Assembly: GCA_024304995.1 (NCBI GenBank) | Contig: JAMWZD010000001.1 | Location: 1-64,000, forward strand | Length of the DNA: 64,000 nt | Source of the DNA: Rickettsiales bacterium | GTDB taxonomy: Bacteria; Pseudomonadota; Alphaproteobacteria; Rickettsiales; UBA998 | Direction of reading: 5' to 3' | In this document: positions 17,305 through 25,599 of the stretch, piece by piece | How positions within the stretch are numbered: the first letter of the stretch is position 1 | Layout of the letters: every line of letters starts with the position of its first letter | Program-made: the position numbers and the translations under genes | Notes under the pieces: model-generated | The model's database searches: none | What the model was told of the DNA's origin: nothing | Seen by the model: the letters and a program-made list of their open reading frames with translations, nothing else

Positions 17305-17442
17305 TCAGTTGTGGCTGGCGATCCTGAAAAGCAGCATCATAAAAGCCGTGGCAATGCCACCGGCCAGAAGGCAGTACCAGCCGATTCCCCAGATGAGCAG
17401 TCCGCTCATGATCATGCAGGCAACGATGAATAGTGTTTCCAT
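17305..17442 (-). CDS. 45-aa small membrane protein
   Basis: ATG 17442, preceded by GGAGAAACCT, starts METLFIVACMIMSGLLIWG. The product is almost entirely hydrophobic, with two short spans ending in LLFRIASHN. Its site between a structural protein and the lysis cassette suggests a lysis or membrane accessory role. The family is unknown to me. The longer upstream in-frame start lacks a ribosome site. Confidence 0.6.
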   Translation of the reverse strand: METLFIVACMIMSGLLIWGIGWYCLLAGGIATAFMMLLFRIASHN

Positions 17443-17452
17443 AGGTTTCTCC

Positions 17453-18157
17453 TTACCAATTCCATGGGCCGTGTGGCTTGAGATATTGCACGTTGATCCT
17501 GACAACCCCTGTGCTGAAAGAGCCGCTATCTGGCGTGAGTAAGACCGGCGTGTCGCTGTAATAGGTCACCGGATGGTAGCTCATACCGGTATTGGTTGAA
17601 TCCTGCCCTTTGCCGATGCCATTGCCATAGCGGGACGTGTCGCCGGACACACCCACGCCGAAGGTTGTCACCGTGCCGGTGATGGCGGTAATCACCCGCG
17701 TATTGACAGCAAGCACACTGGAGCGGTCAGGAATATCGATGGCGGTTTCGGTATCGGTACTTAAATCGACATCATCCTGCCAGCTCTCCACACGCAGATA
17801 TTCGCCGGTGTCTTTCATGATCAGGCCGAATGCTACCCAGCCGGAGCCGTCATAAGCCATACGGGTATCAAGCGATTCCACCACTGCATCCATCCATTTG
17901 AACGGTGTGTAGAACACCCATCCACCAGTGAGATACTGCGCCAGATCATTTTCATGACCCGCAAAATCACCCGTGGCACTGCCGCCAACAATGTACAGAT
18001 CGCCCACAGTGGGGCTGCCTGGAGGTGCGCTGGCAATATCAGCCACCACGGGTGTTACGAACGCATCCAGCCGATTTAGCCCATCATTGTGCGTCACTTC
18101 TTTTTGCGCCTGCGCCGTAACAATATACGGCAGGCCTAGTCTTCCAGTTGAAGTCAT
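17453..18157 (-). CDS. DUF2793 phage structural protein
   Basis: The 234-aa protein starts at ATG 18157 behind a strong TAAGGAGG. Its N-terminus (RLGLPYIVTAQAQKEVTHND) is the hallmark of DUF2793, found at the distal tail end of alphaproteobacterial phages and gene-transfer agents. The C-terminal half (TVTTFGVGVSGDTSRYGNGI) resembles a small beta-rich receptor-binding domain. It probably contributes to the tail tip or fibre. It is followed 10 bp later by the 45-aa membrane protein. Confidence 0.82.
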   Translation of the reverse strand: MTSTGRLGLPYIVTAQAQKEVTHNDGLNRLDAFVTPVVADIASAPPGSPTVGDLYIVGGSATGDFAGHENDLAQYLTGGWVFYTPFKWMDAVVESLDTRMAYDGSGWVAFGLIMKDTGEYLRVESWQDDVDLSTDTETAIDIPDRSSVLAVNTRVITAITGTVTTFGVGVSGDTSRYGNGIGKGQDSTNTGMSYHPVTYYSDTPVLLTPDSGSFSTGVVRINVQYLKPHGPWNW

Positions 18158-18189
18158 GATATCCTCCTTAATATCAACAAAATAAATTA

Positions 18190-18207
18190 GTCGAATTCTT
18201 ATTCGAC
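18190..18207. promoter_or_regulatory. Hairpin between the GrpB cargo gene and DUF2793
   Basis: GTCGAAT-TCTT-ATTCGAC is a perfect 7-bp inverted repeat 19 bp upstream of the GrpB start. Read on the minus strand it is followed by TAATTTATTTT, so it might be a weak terminator for tail transcripts. It could also be an operator for the cargo gene. Confidence 0.35.
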
Positions 18208-18226
18208 TTTGAAAAGGCGTTATAAA

Positions 18227-18715
18227 ATGGATATAGAAAAATTTATTATTAAAGATTACGATGCCACGTATGCTCAGAAACAATTTCAGAAGCTAAAAGA
18301 AAAGCTGGAGCAGATTGTTTCAGTCAAAATTGATGTGCAGCATGTTGGGGCTACATCCATTCCAAACACCATAACAAAAGGTGATATTGATTGTTGCGTT
18401 AGGGTAGAGAAAGAGCATTTCGATTTGTGCGATTCTATTTTATCCAAACATTTCACACGCAATCACTCGTCGGTTAGAAATGATTTTTTCTCCTCATTTA
18501 TTGAAGCAGAAAATAATATTGGCATTCAGCTAGTTATTTCTGAATCCGACTTGGATGTTTTCACAGCTTTCCGAGATATACTCAAACAGCATCCTAAAAT
18601 CCTAGAAGAATATAATGACCTTAAGATGTCATATAATGAGAAATCTATGGATGATTACCGCAACGCTAAAGACGCTTTTATAAATAAAATCTTAGCACTT
18701 AACTCTAAATCGTAG
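18227..18715 (+). CDS. GrpB/UPF0157 family protein, cargo gene in the phage
   Basis: The 162-aa protein shows the GrpB family pattern VQHVGATSIPNTITKGDIDC, related to the nucleotidyltransferase fold. Some members are fused to dephospho-CoA kinase, but the reaction here is unknown. ATG 18227 is preceded by AAAAGG. It lies on the opposite strand to the tail genes, is strongly AT-rich compared with them, and its stop overlaps the end of the tail-tip gene by 11 bp. These are signs of a recently gained cargo gene (moron). Confidence 0.75.
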   Translation: MDIEKFIIKDYDATYAQKQFQKLKEKLEQIVSVKIDVQHVGATSIPNTITKGDIDCCVRVEKEHFDLCDSILSKHFTRNHSSVRNDFFSSFIEAENNIGIQLVISESDLDVFTAFRDILKQHPKILEEYNDLKMSYNEKSMDDYRNAKDAFINKILALNSKS

Positions 18716-21700
18716 CTTCCGCCGCATAGCCTCGACCCACCACCGCCGAAAGCTGATAGACTTTCACATCGATGCTGCTTTGAGGGCTGCCGAAATCGGT
18801 AGTCTGATCGGCGGCACTATAGCTGGCGGTCGCACTGGTGACTTCAATAGTTCGCACCACCGTGCTGCCATCGAGGATATCCACCTCATAGGCTTCTGAT
18901 TCCTCGCCCAGCGGAATGCCCACACCATCGCGCCATTCGCTATCCACGCGGGAACGGCGAATCCAATCGATCGTAAGGTTTCCGCTTCCATCACGGCTGC
19001 CTTCCACATGCACTGGTGCAAACGGTTTCAGATTGCGTCCGGTATAAGTGAAAGCCTCTTCATCCGTGGTGGAGAGGGTGTTGCCCACGCTTACCGCTTT
19101 ATAATACAGCTGGCGACCAATGAGATTATTGGCGATTGCCGTGGTATAAAGTGCCGGAGTGATCAGCACAAACCGATCACCGGCAGCATGGCCATCAATA
19201 GCCCATTCCGTTCCCTGGCGGCCACGCAGCAGCTTGGTGAGCTTATAAGTGCTTTCGCCGATCAGCTGGGCGTTCTGGAATTGCACCAGCTCGTCACCAA
19301 TCAATGCAGCGTTAGCGCCATTCAGCACCGCCAGCTCGTTCACTGAAGTCAGAGAACCAGAGGTGAGAATCACTTCCACCTCATTGACGGTGTCCCAGGC
19401 CTCAAACGGGCCTGCAGGCAGATTGGTAATGATCGCACCAAATGTGGCAGCACCATCCAACCCAGCCAGCAGCGTGAAGGTGTTGCCACCGGCTTCGCCA
19501 CCATCGTCGGAACGATAGACTGCCGATCCGTTCCAGTTCGGCCCATCTGCCGCTACGCCAACCCGTAGCAGTCCCTGATTCGGCACTGTGTCGGTCGGCA
19601 ATGGCGGTGCATCGATAAATTGCGCGATCGTTTCTGGTACCAGCACCGGAGGCTGGATATTCGAGCTGGTTTCGCCAGGCGGAGTGTAGAAGTCATAACT
19701 GCTGATATCCTCGGCCACAGCGTTGACCTTCATCACGCCGTTGGCTTCCATATCGGTTTTTACTACCCGCATCTCATGCCCAACGCCGTTCACCGTCACG
19801 GTAATCACATCGGTTGGCTCAATCCGGACGTAGCGCGGCGGCAGCTTCAGTTGAAAGCTGGTGCGCTCCTTCCATGTGCCATACAACGTGATATCGGCGA
19901 TCTTTTTAGCCAGCGTTGCACCCATCACAATCGGCAGATTCATCGTGACCTGGTCAACGGCTCTCACCGTCTGGCGCTGCGAGGTCTGCGTCACCGGATC
20001 GTAATTGAAAGGCCGATCCAGATACGTCACATTCACCCGCTGCGGCAGTTCCAGCTCCTGCGCGTAGTTGATCTCCAGAATGTCCTGCACGCCTTTCTTA
20101 TTGCTGGGAAGCAGATCATCCTCCGGCACGGCTTTGACCGATTCGTTGCCACGCGGCACACATTTCAGAATGCCATCGCTTTCCACCACATCAAAGAAAT
20201 AGCCAGTGGTGAGGAATTCCAGCGCATTGCGTACCGTGATCGGACGGTCGATGATAAACCCTTCCACCGTGTCGGTCAGCCGTGACACATCGTAATCACT
20301 GGCGGTCAGCCCCGCTGCCTGCAGCAATTCAGCTACAATAGCACCCAGCGTGGAATTGCCCAGCTTGCCTTGCACCCAATGGCCGGTAGCCCATAAAATG
20401 GAATCCTGCCACACGCCTTCCAGATCTGGCCAGAAGGAAAATGGCCGAGCATCCCATGTCCACACGAAACGGCGTGGTACCAGATCGCTCTTACCGGATT
20501 GTGACCCGCGTGCTTCCAGATAATCCAGCGTGGCATTGAGTGCCTCGCGCTGCGCCTGAAAGTCGATACGGCCTTTAGACCCACGAGGGTAAAAACTCTC
20601 AGCAGAAGTCGGATCGTAAAACACGTTCGGTTGGTTGGCACAGCCATCAACGCTGGGGAAACCGAATTCGGTAAACCAGACTGGCTTCATCTTCGCTGTC
20701 CAGCTGGTACCACTCATATCCGGATTGGTATGTGTGCTGTTCCACCAATGCTCCAGATTCTTCCAAGCATAGGTAGGATCGCCACCATAACTGGTTTGTC
20801 CGGTGCGAGCTACCGAATCGGTGTAATAATAGTCCCAGCCTTCGCCTTTCTCCCAATACTCCTGAATCAACTCTTCCGTAATCTGAATTTGAGGCAGATC
20901 TTCGGTGATGGGAAAATAGCTGTCGATTCCCACAAAATCGATGTTGGCGCTGGCCCAGAGAGGATCGAGGTTAAACCAGCCACCAGTGCTGTGATATTCA
21001 CTCCAATCGGCAGCATAGGTAATATCCGTGCTGCCGCCCATGATGCCTTTAACCGTCGCTGCCAGCGAAACCAACTGATTCACTGCCGGATAATTACCAG
21101 GCGTATCGGTAAAGCCGGTCATGCCGATCAGCTCCGAGCCGATGACAAATGCATCCACCTTATTCTTCACCAGATTGGCATAATGGCTGATAAACGCGTT
21201 ATAGCCGTTGGTTTTGGTAAACCAGCTGGCGGCATCGGTGGCATTGGCAGGCTCAATGCGTCCACGCCATGGCTTCGGCACCGGCGTGATCGTATCGACA
21301 AAAACCATCGGATACAGCATCACGTTGAGGCCTTTTGTCTTCAGGTGGTCGACAATCTGTACCACCGTATGATCGGAGGGAGTGCCGCCATAAGTCGGGG
21401 TATCTGCATCAAATTGTAGAACGACTTGAGCAGAGGCACGGCTGATACCAGCCACGCTCCAATCCTGCGGCAATACTTGCGTGGTGCCATGAAACTCTAC
21501 TTTAGGAATAATTTCACAGGCACCGGCATCGGTAGAAGTGGCAAACCATGTCACCACCACGGCCACCCATTCCAGATTTGGCAGAACATCGATTGCCTGA
21601 TCCACAGCAACGATTGCATCGGCCACACCTTCATAATTATGCATGTTGATGAGCTTCTTATCGCCCGATGGTGTAAAACCTCCGCCAACGGGGAAATAAC

Positions 21701-22457
21701 CATCCTGCTTGGTTTGGATGCTGGTGCCATAGACCATTTCACCGGCGCCAGGAATGATGACAATATCGGTGATCTTATCTTCCACGCTTGGCGTGAATTT
21801 CACAGATCGGCGCACTTCGAAGGTAAAGTTGGGAATCCGGTTGCCGTATTCGGCCAGCGGGAAATCCTCAATCACTACATAGGCCATGCCGCGATAGGCC
21901 GGAATTGTACCAGCCGCGAGGTATTTGGCCATGATATCATCGACTACCTGATCTTCATCGCCCAGATGGACATTGTATTTACCCTGCGCTGCAGACAGCA
22001 CATCTTCGGTTAATACTTTGCTGTCAGCCCACACACGAATCACTTCGTCGATCGGGCCTTCACAGATAGCGATCGCCAGCGTGCAAAAATACTCATAGGT
22101 CACGGTGGTCTGGCTGGTTGTGGTTTTTCCGCCGCCGCCACCTTTACCACCGCCGCTGGAAGTCTGAGTGGTGGTTTTTTCGGTTTTCACTTCCTTGATA
22201 TCGGTCGACCAGATGACATTACCGGCCAGCCGCATCGTGCCATACACTTTCGGGATCATATTCCCGTAGGTGGAGGTCTGCGCTCTTAAGTCGGCAAGGC
22301 GTGGGCCTTCCTGCGTTGGCAATTGCACCCGCTGCGTGGTCGGGAAGAAGGTGCCAGCCGCCATAGCGCCCAGATTCGCGCCAAGGATAGCACCGGACGG
22401 GCCGCCCAGCACGAAGCCAACGACACCACCAGCAACAGGTAAAACAATATCAGCCAT
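18705..22457 (-). CDS. GTA-like TIM-barrel host-specificity tail protein
   Basis: The 1250-aa protein is the large tail-tip hub of gene-transfer-agent-like phages. It starts with a glycine-rich hydrophobic region (GVVGFVLGGPSGAILG). A Gly/Lys linker GGGKGGGGGK lies near residue 105. A TIM-barrel-like region spans about 330-720 (for example FVIGSELIGMTG, VWFTEFGFPSVDG), followed by phage-tail repeats and a fibronectin-like end. It should contact the host surface. It is the last of the DUF2460, DUF2163, NlpC, TIM order typical of GTAs. The gene is intact. Confidence 0.88.
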   Translation of the reverse strand: MADIVLPVAGGVVGFVLGGPSGAILGANLGAMAAGTFFPTTQRVQLPTQEGPRLADLRAQTSTYGNMIPKVYGTMRLAGNVIWSTDIKEVKTEKTTTQTSSGGGKGGGGGKTTTSQTTVTYEYFCTLAIAICEGPIDEVIRVWADSKVLTEDVLSAAQGKYNVHLGDEDQVVDDIMAKYLAAGTIPAYRGMAYVVIEDFPLAEYGNRIPNFTFEVRRSVKFTPSVEDKITDIVIIPGAGEMVYGTSIQTKQDGYFPVGGGFTPSGDKKLINMHNYEGVADAIVAVDQAIDVLPNLEWVAVVVTWFATSTDAGACEIIPKVEFHGTTQVLPQDWSVAGISRASAQVVLQFDADTPTYGGTPSDHTVVQIVDHLKTKGLNVMLYPMVFVDTITPVPKPWRGRIEPANATDAASWFTKTNGYNAFISHYANLVKNKVDAFVIGSELIGMTGFTDTPGNYPAVNQLVSLAATVKGIMGGSTDITYAADWSEYHSTGGWFNLDPLWASANIDFVGIDSYFPITEDLPQIQITEELIQEYWEKGEGWDYYYTDSVARTGQTSYGGDPTYAWKNLEHWWNSTHTNPDMSGTSWTAKMKPVWFTEFGFPSVDGCANQPNVFYDPTSAESFYPRGSKGRIDFQAQREALNATLDYLEARGSQSGKSDLVPRRFVWTWDARPFSFWPDLEGVWQDSILWATGHWVQGKLGNSTLGAIVAELLQAAGLTASDYDVSRLTDTVEGFIIDRPITVRNALEFLTTGYFFDVVESDGILKCVPRGNESVKAVPEDDLLPSNKKGVQDILEINYAQELELPQRVNVTYLDRPFNYDPVTQTSQRQTVRAVDQVTMNLPIVMGATLAKKIADITLYGTWKERTSFQLKLPPRYVRIEPTDVITVTVNGVGHEMRVVKTDMEANGVMKVNAVAEDISSYDFYTPPGETSSNIQPPVLVPETIAQFIDAPPLPTDTVPNQGLLRVGVAADGPNWNGSAVYRSDDGGEAGGNTFTLLAGLDGAATFGAIITNLPAGPFEAWDTVNEVEVILTSGSLTSVNELAVLNGANAALIGDELVQFQNAQLIGESTYKLTKLLRGRQGTEWAIDGHAAGDRFVLITPALYTTAIANNLIGRQLYYKAVSVGNTLSTTDEEAFTYTGRNLKPFAPVHVEGSRDGSGNLTIDWIRRSRVDSEWRDGVGIPLGEESEAYEVDILDGSTVVRTIEVTSATASYSAADQTTDFGSPQSSIDVKVYQLSAVVGRGYAAEATI

Positions 22458-22462
22458 AGTTT

Positions 22463-22948
22463 TTACTTAATCGATTTGAGTTGTTTCTTTTTGAAACGAT
22501 ATACATGCGTCAGCATCTTCACCCACGTCATGGAGAGAGGCTGTTCGACCACCTGACCGGCGCTGGAGTTGCAGTGAATAATGCCAGGGCCGTTGCCTGG
22601 ATACTGCGTCAGTAGCGCCACATGCTGCGGATCTTTGAACGTTTTGAACAGCAGGACATCGCCCACCGCCATCTGCTCGATCGGAACTTGCCGGAGGTGC
22701 TTACCGATGCTGCTGACCAGCCTGCCGCGCTCCGGATACATGGAGTAGTTGAATTCATCGGCATTCGTCAGCGCATTACCTTCGCCATCCTGCAGGCCAA
22801 GCTCGTCGATCACGCCAATAATCAGCCCAAGGCAATCACACCCGCCTGGGCCGGAGGATGACTTCTTCAGCCGCCCTTGGTGATGATATCTCGTTCCCAG
22901 CCAGGTGCGGGCCTGCGCCACAATTTCTTCAGGTTTGATGTACGTCAT
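22463..22948 (-). CDS. NlpC/P60 tail peptidase (GTA gp14-like)
   Basis: The 161-aa protein is a papain-like cell-wall peptidase of the tail tip. The active cysteine is in PGGCDCLGL, and the expected histidine is in DPQHVALL. In GTAs this gene sits between DUF2163 and the TIM-barrel protein, exactly as here. It would cut peptide crosslinks during DNA delivery. Confidence 0.88.
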   Translation of the reverse strand: MTYIKPEEIVAQARTWLGTRYHHQGRLKKSSSGPGGCDCLGLIIGVIDELGLQDGEGNALTNADEFNYSMYPERGRLVSSIGKHLRQVPIEQMAVGDVLLFKTFKDPQHVALLTQYPGNGPGIIHCNSSAGQVVEQPLSMTWVKMLTHVYRFKKKQLKSIK

Positions 22949-22954
22949 TGCTCA

Positions 22955-23818
22955 TTACCCATTGCGATTGGTTTTGTCTAAAGTGCCCGCCGTGGTGAGC
23001 AGCTTGTCAACACCAGGCACGTCTGGCTCACCGCGAAAGTTAATAATGTTGGAAAATTTGCTTTGGCAGGTCTCGCGGGTCTTATCGCAACCGGCGATGA
23101 TATCGAATCCGTCTCCGGCCTGAATGCTTTTACCCATCGGCAGCGCCAGCACCACCTGAGTGGAAGCAAATTCCTTCACTTCCATGCGGCGACCTGCATT
23201 ATTGCCGGATGTCCAGACCACTTCGCCACCCGTGTACCATCCGGCAGCCTCTGTAAGGGCGCTAGCCTTGAAGGTCTGGTTATTAACTACCTCGCTGACG
23301 GTGGTGGAGACGGTAAACCCAGCCAACGCCACCTTGCATTTGGAATCACCCAAAATGGCTCTGCAGGAGGGAGAAAACACATCGCCGATGGTCTGGGACA
23401 GGTGCTGCGTCAGGCCACGCACCTCTGCCTGAAACATCTGGCTGTTGAGTGTCACTTCACCCAACCGCCCACGTTTAATGATCAGTTTACCTTGTGACAG
23501 ATCTTCATAATTAACGACGAAAATCTCAATCTCGGCATAATCATACAGACCGGCCAGCAGATCTTCCTCGGTGATCTTCGAAGGGAAAACCTGACCTTCC
23601 ACATCGAGGTTATCAACCGACATATTGGATTTATTCTCCACCGTGGTGGGTGTAAATCCGGCGATGGAATCATAGTCCAGGCTGTCGATCGTGAGCATTT
23701 CGTCATGATCGGTAAAGCCCATCTCGGTGGTGTCCTCGCGGGTAATTTTCCAGCAAGTAGCCAGCGTCTGCAGCCCACCATCAAAGTGCGCCTCCAACTG
23801 TGGAGATATTACTCTCAT
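22955..23818 (-). CDS. DUF2163 tail protein (GTA gp13-like)
   Basis: The 287-aa protein belongs to the BR0599/DUF2163 family of tail-tip components. It carries the conserved cysteine-containing stretches DVFSPSCRAILGDSKC and AGCDKTRETCQSKFSN. It overlaps the DUF2460 gene by 4 bp and is followed by the NlpC gene after 6 bp, so the three are one translation unit. It probably forms part of the baseplate hub. Confidence 0.88.
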   Translation of the reverse strand: MRVISPQLEAHFDGGLQTLATCWKITREDTTEMGFTDHDEMLTIDSLDYDSIAGFTPTTVENKSNMSVDNLDVEGQVFPSKITEEDLLAGLYDYAEIEIFVVNYEDLSQGKLIIKRGRLGEVTLNSQMFQAEVRGLTQHLSQTIGDVFSPSCRAILGDSKCKVALAGFTVSTTVSEVVNNQTFKASALTEAAGWYTGGEVVWTSGNNAGRRMEVKEFASTQVVLALPMGKSIQAGDGFDIIAGCDKTRETCQSKFSNIINFRGEPDVPGVDKLLTTAGTLDKTNRNG

Positions 23819-24417
23819 ATTCTTACCTCAATTAGTGGGATGCTGCTCCAGTTGCCTGCATCGAAGCTGTCCATCGAAACGGCCATCTCATCGGTGTCAA
23901 AGCGCACCGGCACATCAAATTCAAACTCGGCGGTGATCACTTCATCCGTGGCCGGAGGCGTGGTGAAGGTCACAACGCCGGTAGTGGTATCCACGCTCAC
24001 ACCGCTGACCTGCAGCACCGAATCGACGTAGATATCGACCGATCCGGCCACCGGCTTGGTAATGTCGCGGGACACGGCCACCGGGCCGCTGGAGTAAATC
24101 TTCACCAGCTGGAACTCGGTGGTGCTGTCATCGCCCACGCCGATCTGTACGCTTTCGGCCTTGTAGTCGCTCCAGTCCTTGAAGCGGAAGCCCACCGCCT
24201 TGCCGCGCCGCGCACGGAAAAAAGCAATCAGTGCCTGCCACTGCGTTTCGGTCTTCACGCCGGAGGCGACGTTGTACTTGGCGCGGGACTGGCTCCATTT
24301 ACTGTTGCGCTGCTCGTGACCCGATACCGTTGTCACCACATCGGTGAGAAACATCGGGCCACCAGTCGCGCCGTAGGAGATGTCCGTTGGAAACTGTACT
24401 TCTGCAAAATCTGTCAT
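23815..24417 (-). CDS. DUF2460 tail protein (GTA gp12-like)
   Basis: The 200-aa protein matches DUF2460: an N-terminal VQFPTDISYGATGGPMF and the conserved QALIAFFRARRGKAVGFRFK. It is a distal tail component of GTA-like particles. It is separated from the tape-measure gene by the plus-strand chromate transporter gene, so tail transcription must cross that gene in antisense. Confidence 0.9.
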   Translation of the reverse strand: MTDFAEVQFPTDISYGATGGPMFLTDVVTTVSGHEQRNSKWSQSRAKYNVASGVKTETQWQALIAFFRARRGKAVGFRFKDWSDYKAESVQIGVGDDSTTEFQLVKIYSSGPVAVSRDITKPVAGSVDIYVDSVLQVSGVSVDTTTGVVTFTTPPATDEVITAEFEFDVPVRFDTDEMAVSMDSFDAGNWSSIPLIEVRI

Positions 24418-24456
24418 AACTATTGCCTTTTGAATTGGTTGCTGTATGTTAGTTTT

Positions 24457-25599
24457 ATGAAAGACAGTTACTTATCCATCTTCCTGACCTTCCTTCGCTT
24501 CGGCCTGTTGGCATGGGGCGGCCCTGTCGCGCAGATCGGCATGATCCGTGACGAGTTGGTTGGACAGCGCGGCTGGATTACTTCGGATAAATTCAAGCGC
24601 GTGTTGGCGGTCTATCAGGCTCTGCCGGGGCCGGAAGCCCACGAACTCTGCGTCTATTTCGGCATGATCCGTCGAGGCAGAATTGGCGGTTTGCTTGCAG
24701 GGCTTGGTTTTATGCTGCCCGGACTGGTATTTATGCTTTTGCTTTCGTGGGCCTACATGCTTTACGGTGCAACCGTGCTACTACCACTATTCGTTGGGAT
24801 TACTCCTGCTGTTGCGGCACTTGTAATCCGCGCTGTACATCGCATAGGTGGGCATGTATTGCATGGCCGCTTCCTCTTTGCTGCTGGAGCTGTCGCTGTA
24901 GCCCTCACATTACTGCAGGCACATTTCATGCTCGTTTTTCTGACCTGCGGTATTGCACAGGCGCTGTTTGCTTCCGGCAGGAAACGATCAGGAATTGCCA
25001 CCCTTATCCTCCTTTCGGTAGCCTCACTTACCATCACATGGTTGTTGCCTACATCGGGAGAAGTTGCTGTCTCTACTTCCCAGCCTCTATTTATTGAAGG
25101 GCTGAAAGCCGGAATGCTCTCTTTCGGGGGAGCCTACACCGTCATTCCGTTTCTGCAGGAAAGCATGGTCGGCTCTTATCCTGCCATCACCGAGCAGTCA
25201 TTTCTCGATGGTATCGCACTTTCCAATGTTATCCCTGCGCCGCTGGTAATCTTCGGTAGCTATCTCGGTTTTCTGGCTGATGGCTTGGCCGGAGCTTTGT
25301 GGGTCACAGCAGGTATCTTCCTACCTGCTTTTGCTTTCACATTAGTCGGCCACCGTCAGCTTGAGAAAATCATCGAAAATCCCATGCTACACGGCCTGCT
25401 GGACGGTATTTCCGCAGGAGTGGTCGGATTACTGGCTGTGACTGCCTTACAGATTTTCCTGCATGCCGTTACCAGTCCTCTACAGGCGATCATCTTCATC
25501 ATAGCGCTTGCCATTCTGTATCTGTGGAAATGGCGCTGGAGCATTCCGATTATGATTCTTGGGTGCGGTGTATTTGGTTATTTTTTCAACCTTCTATAA
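24457..25599 (+). CDS. chrA: Chromate transporter ChrA-family, cargo gene inside the tail module
   Basis: The 380-aa protein carries two chromate-transport half-domains. The first begins FLRFGLLAWGGPVAQIGMI, with the LPGPEA signature; the second begins GLKAGMLSFGGAYTVIPF, with SNVIPAPL. About ten membrane spans are visible, and length fits a two-domain CHR protein. Members are proposed to export chromate or related oxyanions. The start MKDSYLS at ATG 24457 is preferred over longer upstream starts. It is read opposite to the phage genes, fits a 39-bp gap on one side and overlaps the tape-measure stop by 6 bp on the other. A TTGCCT-N16-TATGTT element at 24423-24450 would place the transcript start near the ATG. 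Confidence 0.88.
   Translation: MKDSYLSIFLTFLRFGLLAWGGPVAQIGMIRDELVGQRGWITSDKFKRVLAVYQALPGPEAHELCVYFGMIRRGRIGGLLAGLGFMLPGLVFMLLLSWAYMLYGATVLLPLFVGITPAVAALVIRAVHRIGGHVLHGRFLFAAGAVAVALTLLQAHFMLVFLTCGIAQALFASGRKRSGIATLILLSVASLTITWLLPTSGEVAVSTSQPLFIEGLKAGMLSFGGAYTVIPFLQESMVGSYPAITEQSFLDGIALSNVIPAPLVIFGSYLGFLADGLAGALWVTAGIFLPAFAFTLVGHRQLEKIIENPMLHGLLDGISAGVVGLLAVTALQIFLHAVTSPLQAIIFIIALAILYLWKWRWSIPIMILGCGVFGYFFNLL

Noticed and set aside
19620-22013. Long plus-strand frames opposite the TIM-barrel tail gene
   Set aside because: They are His/Arg/Ile-rich, lack ribosome sites and mirror a well-supported minus-strand gene.
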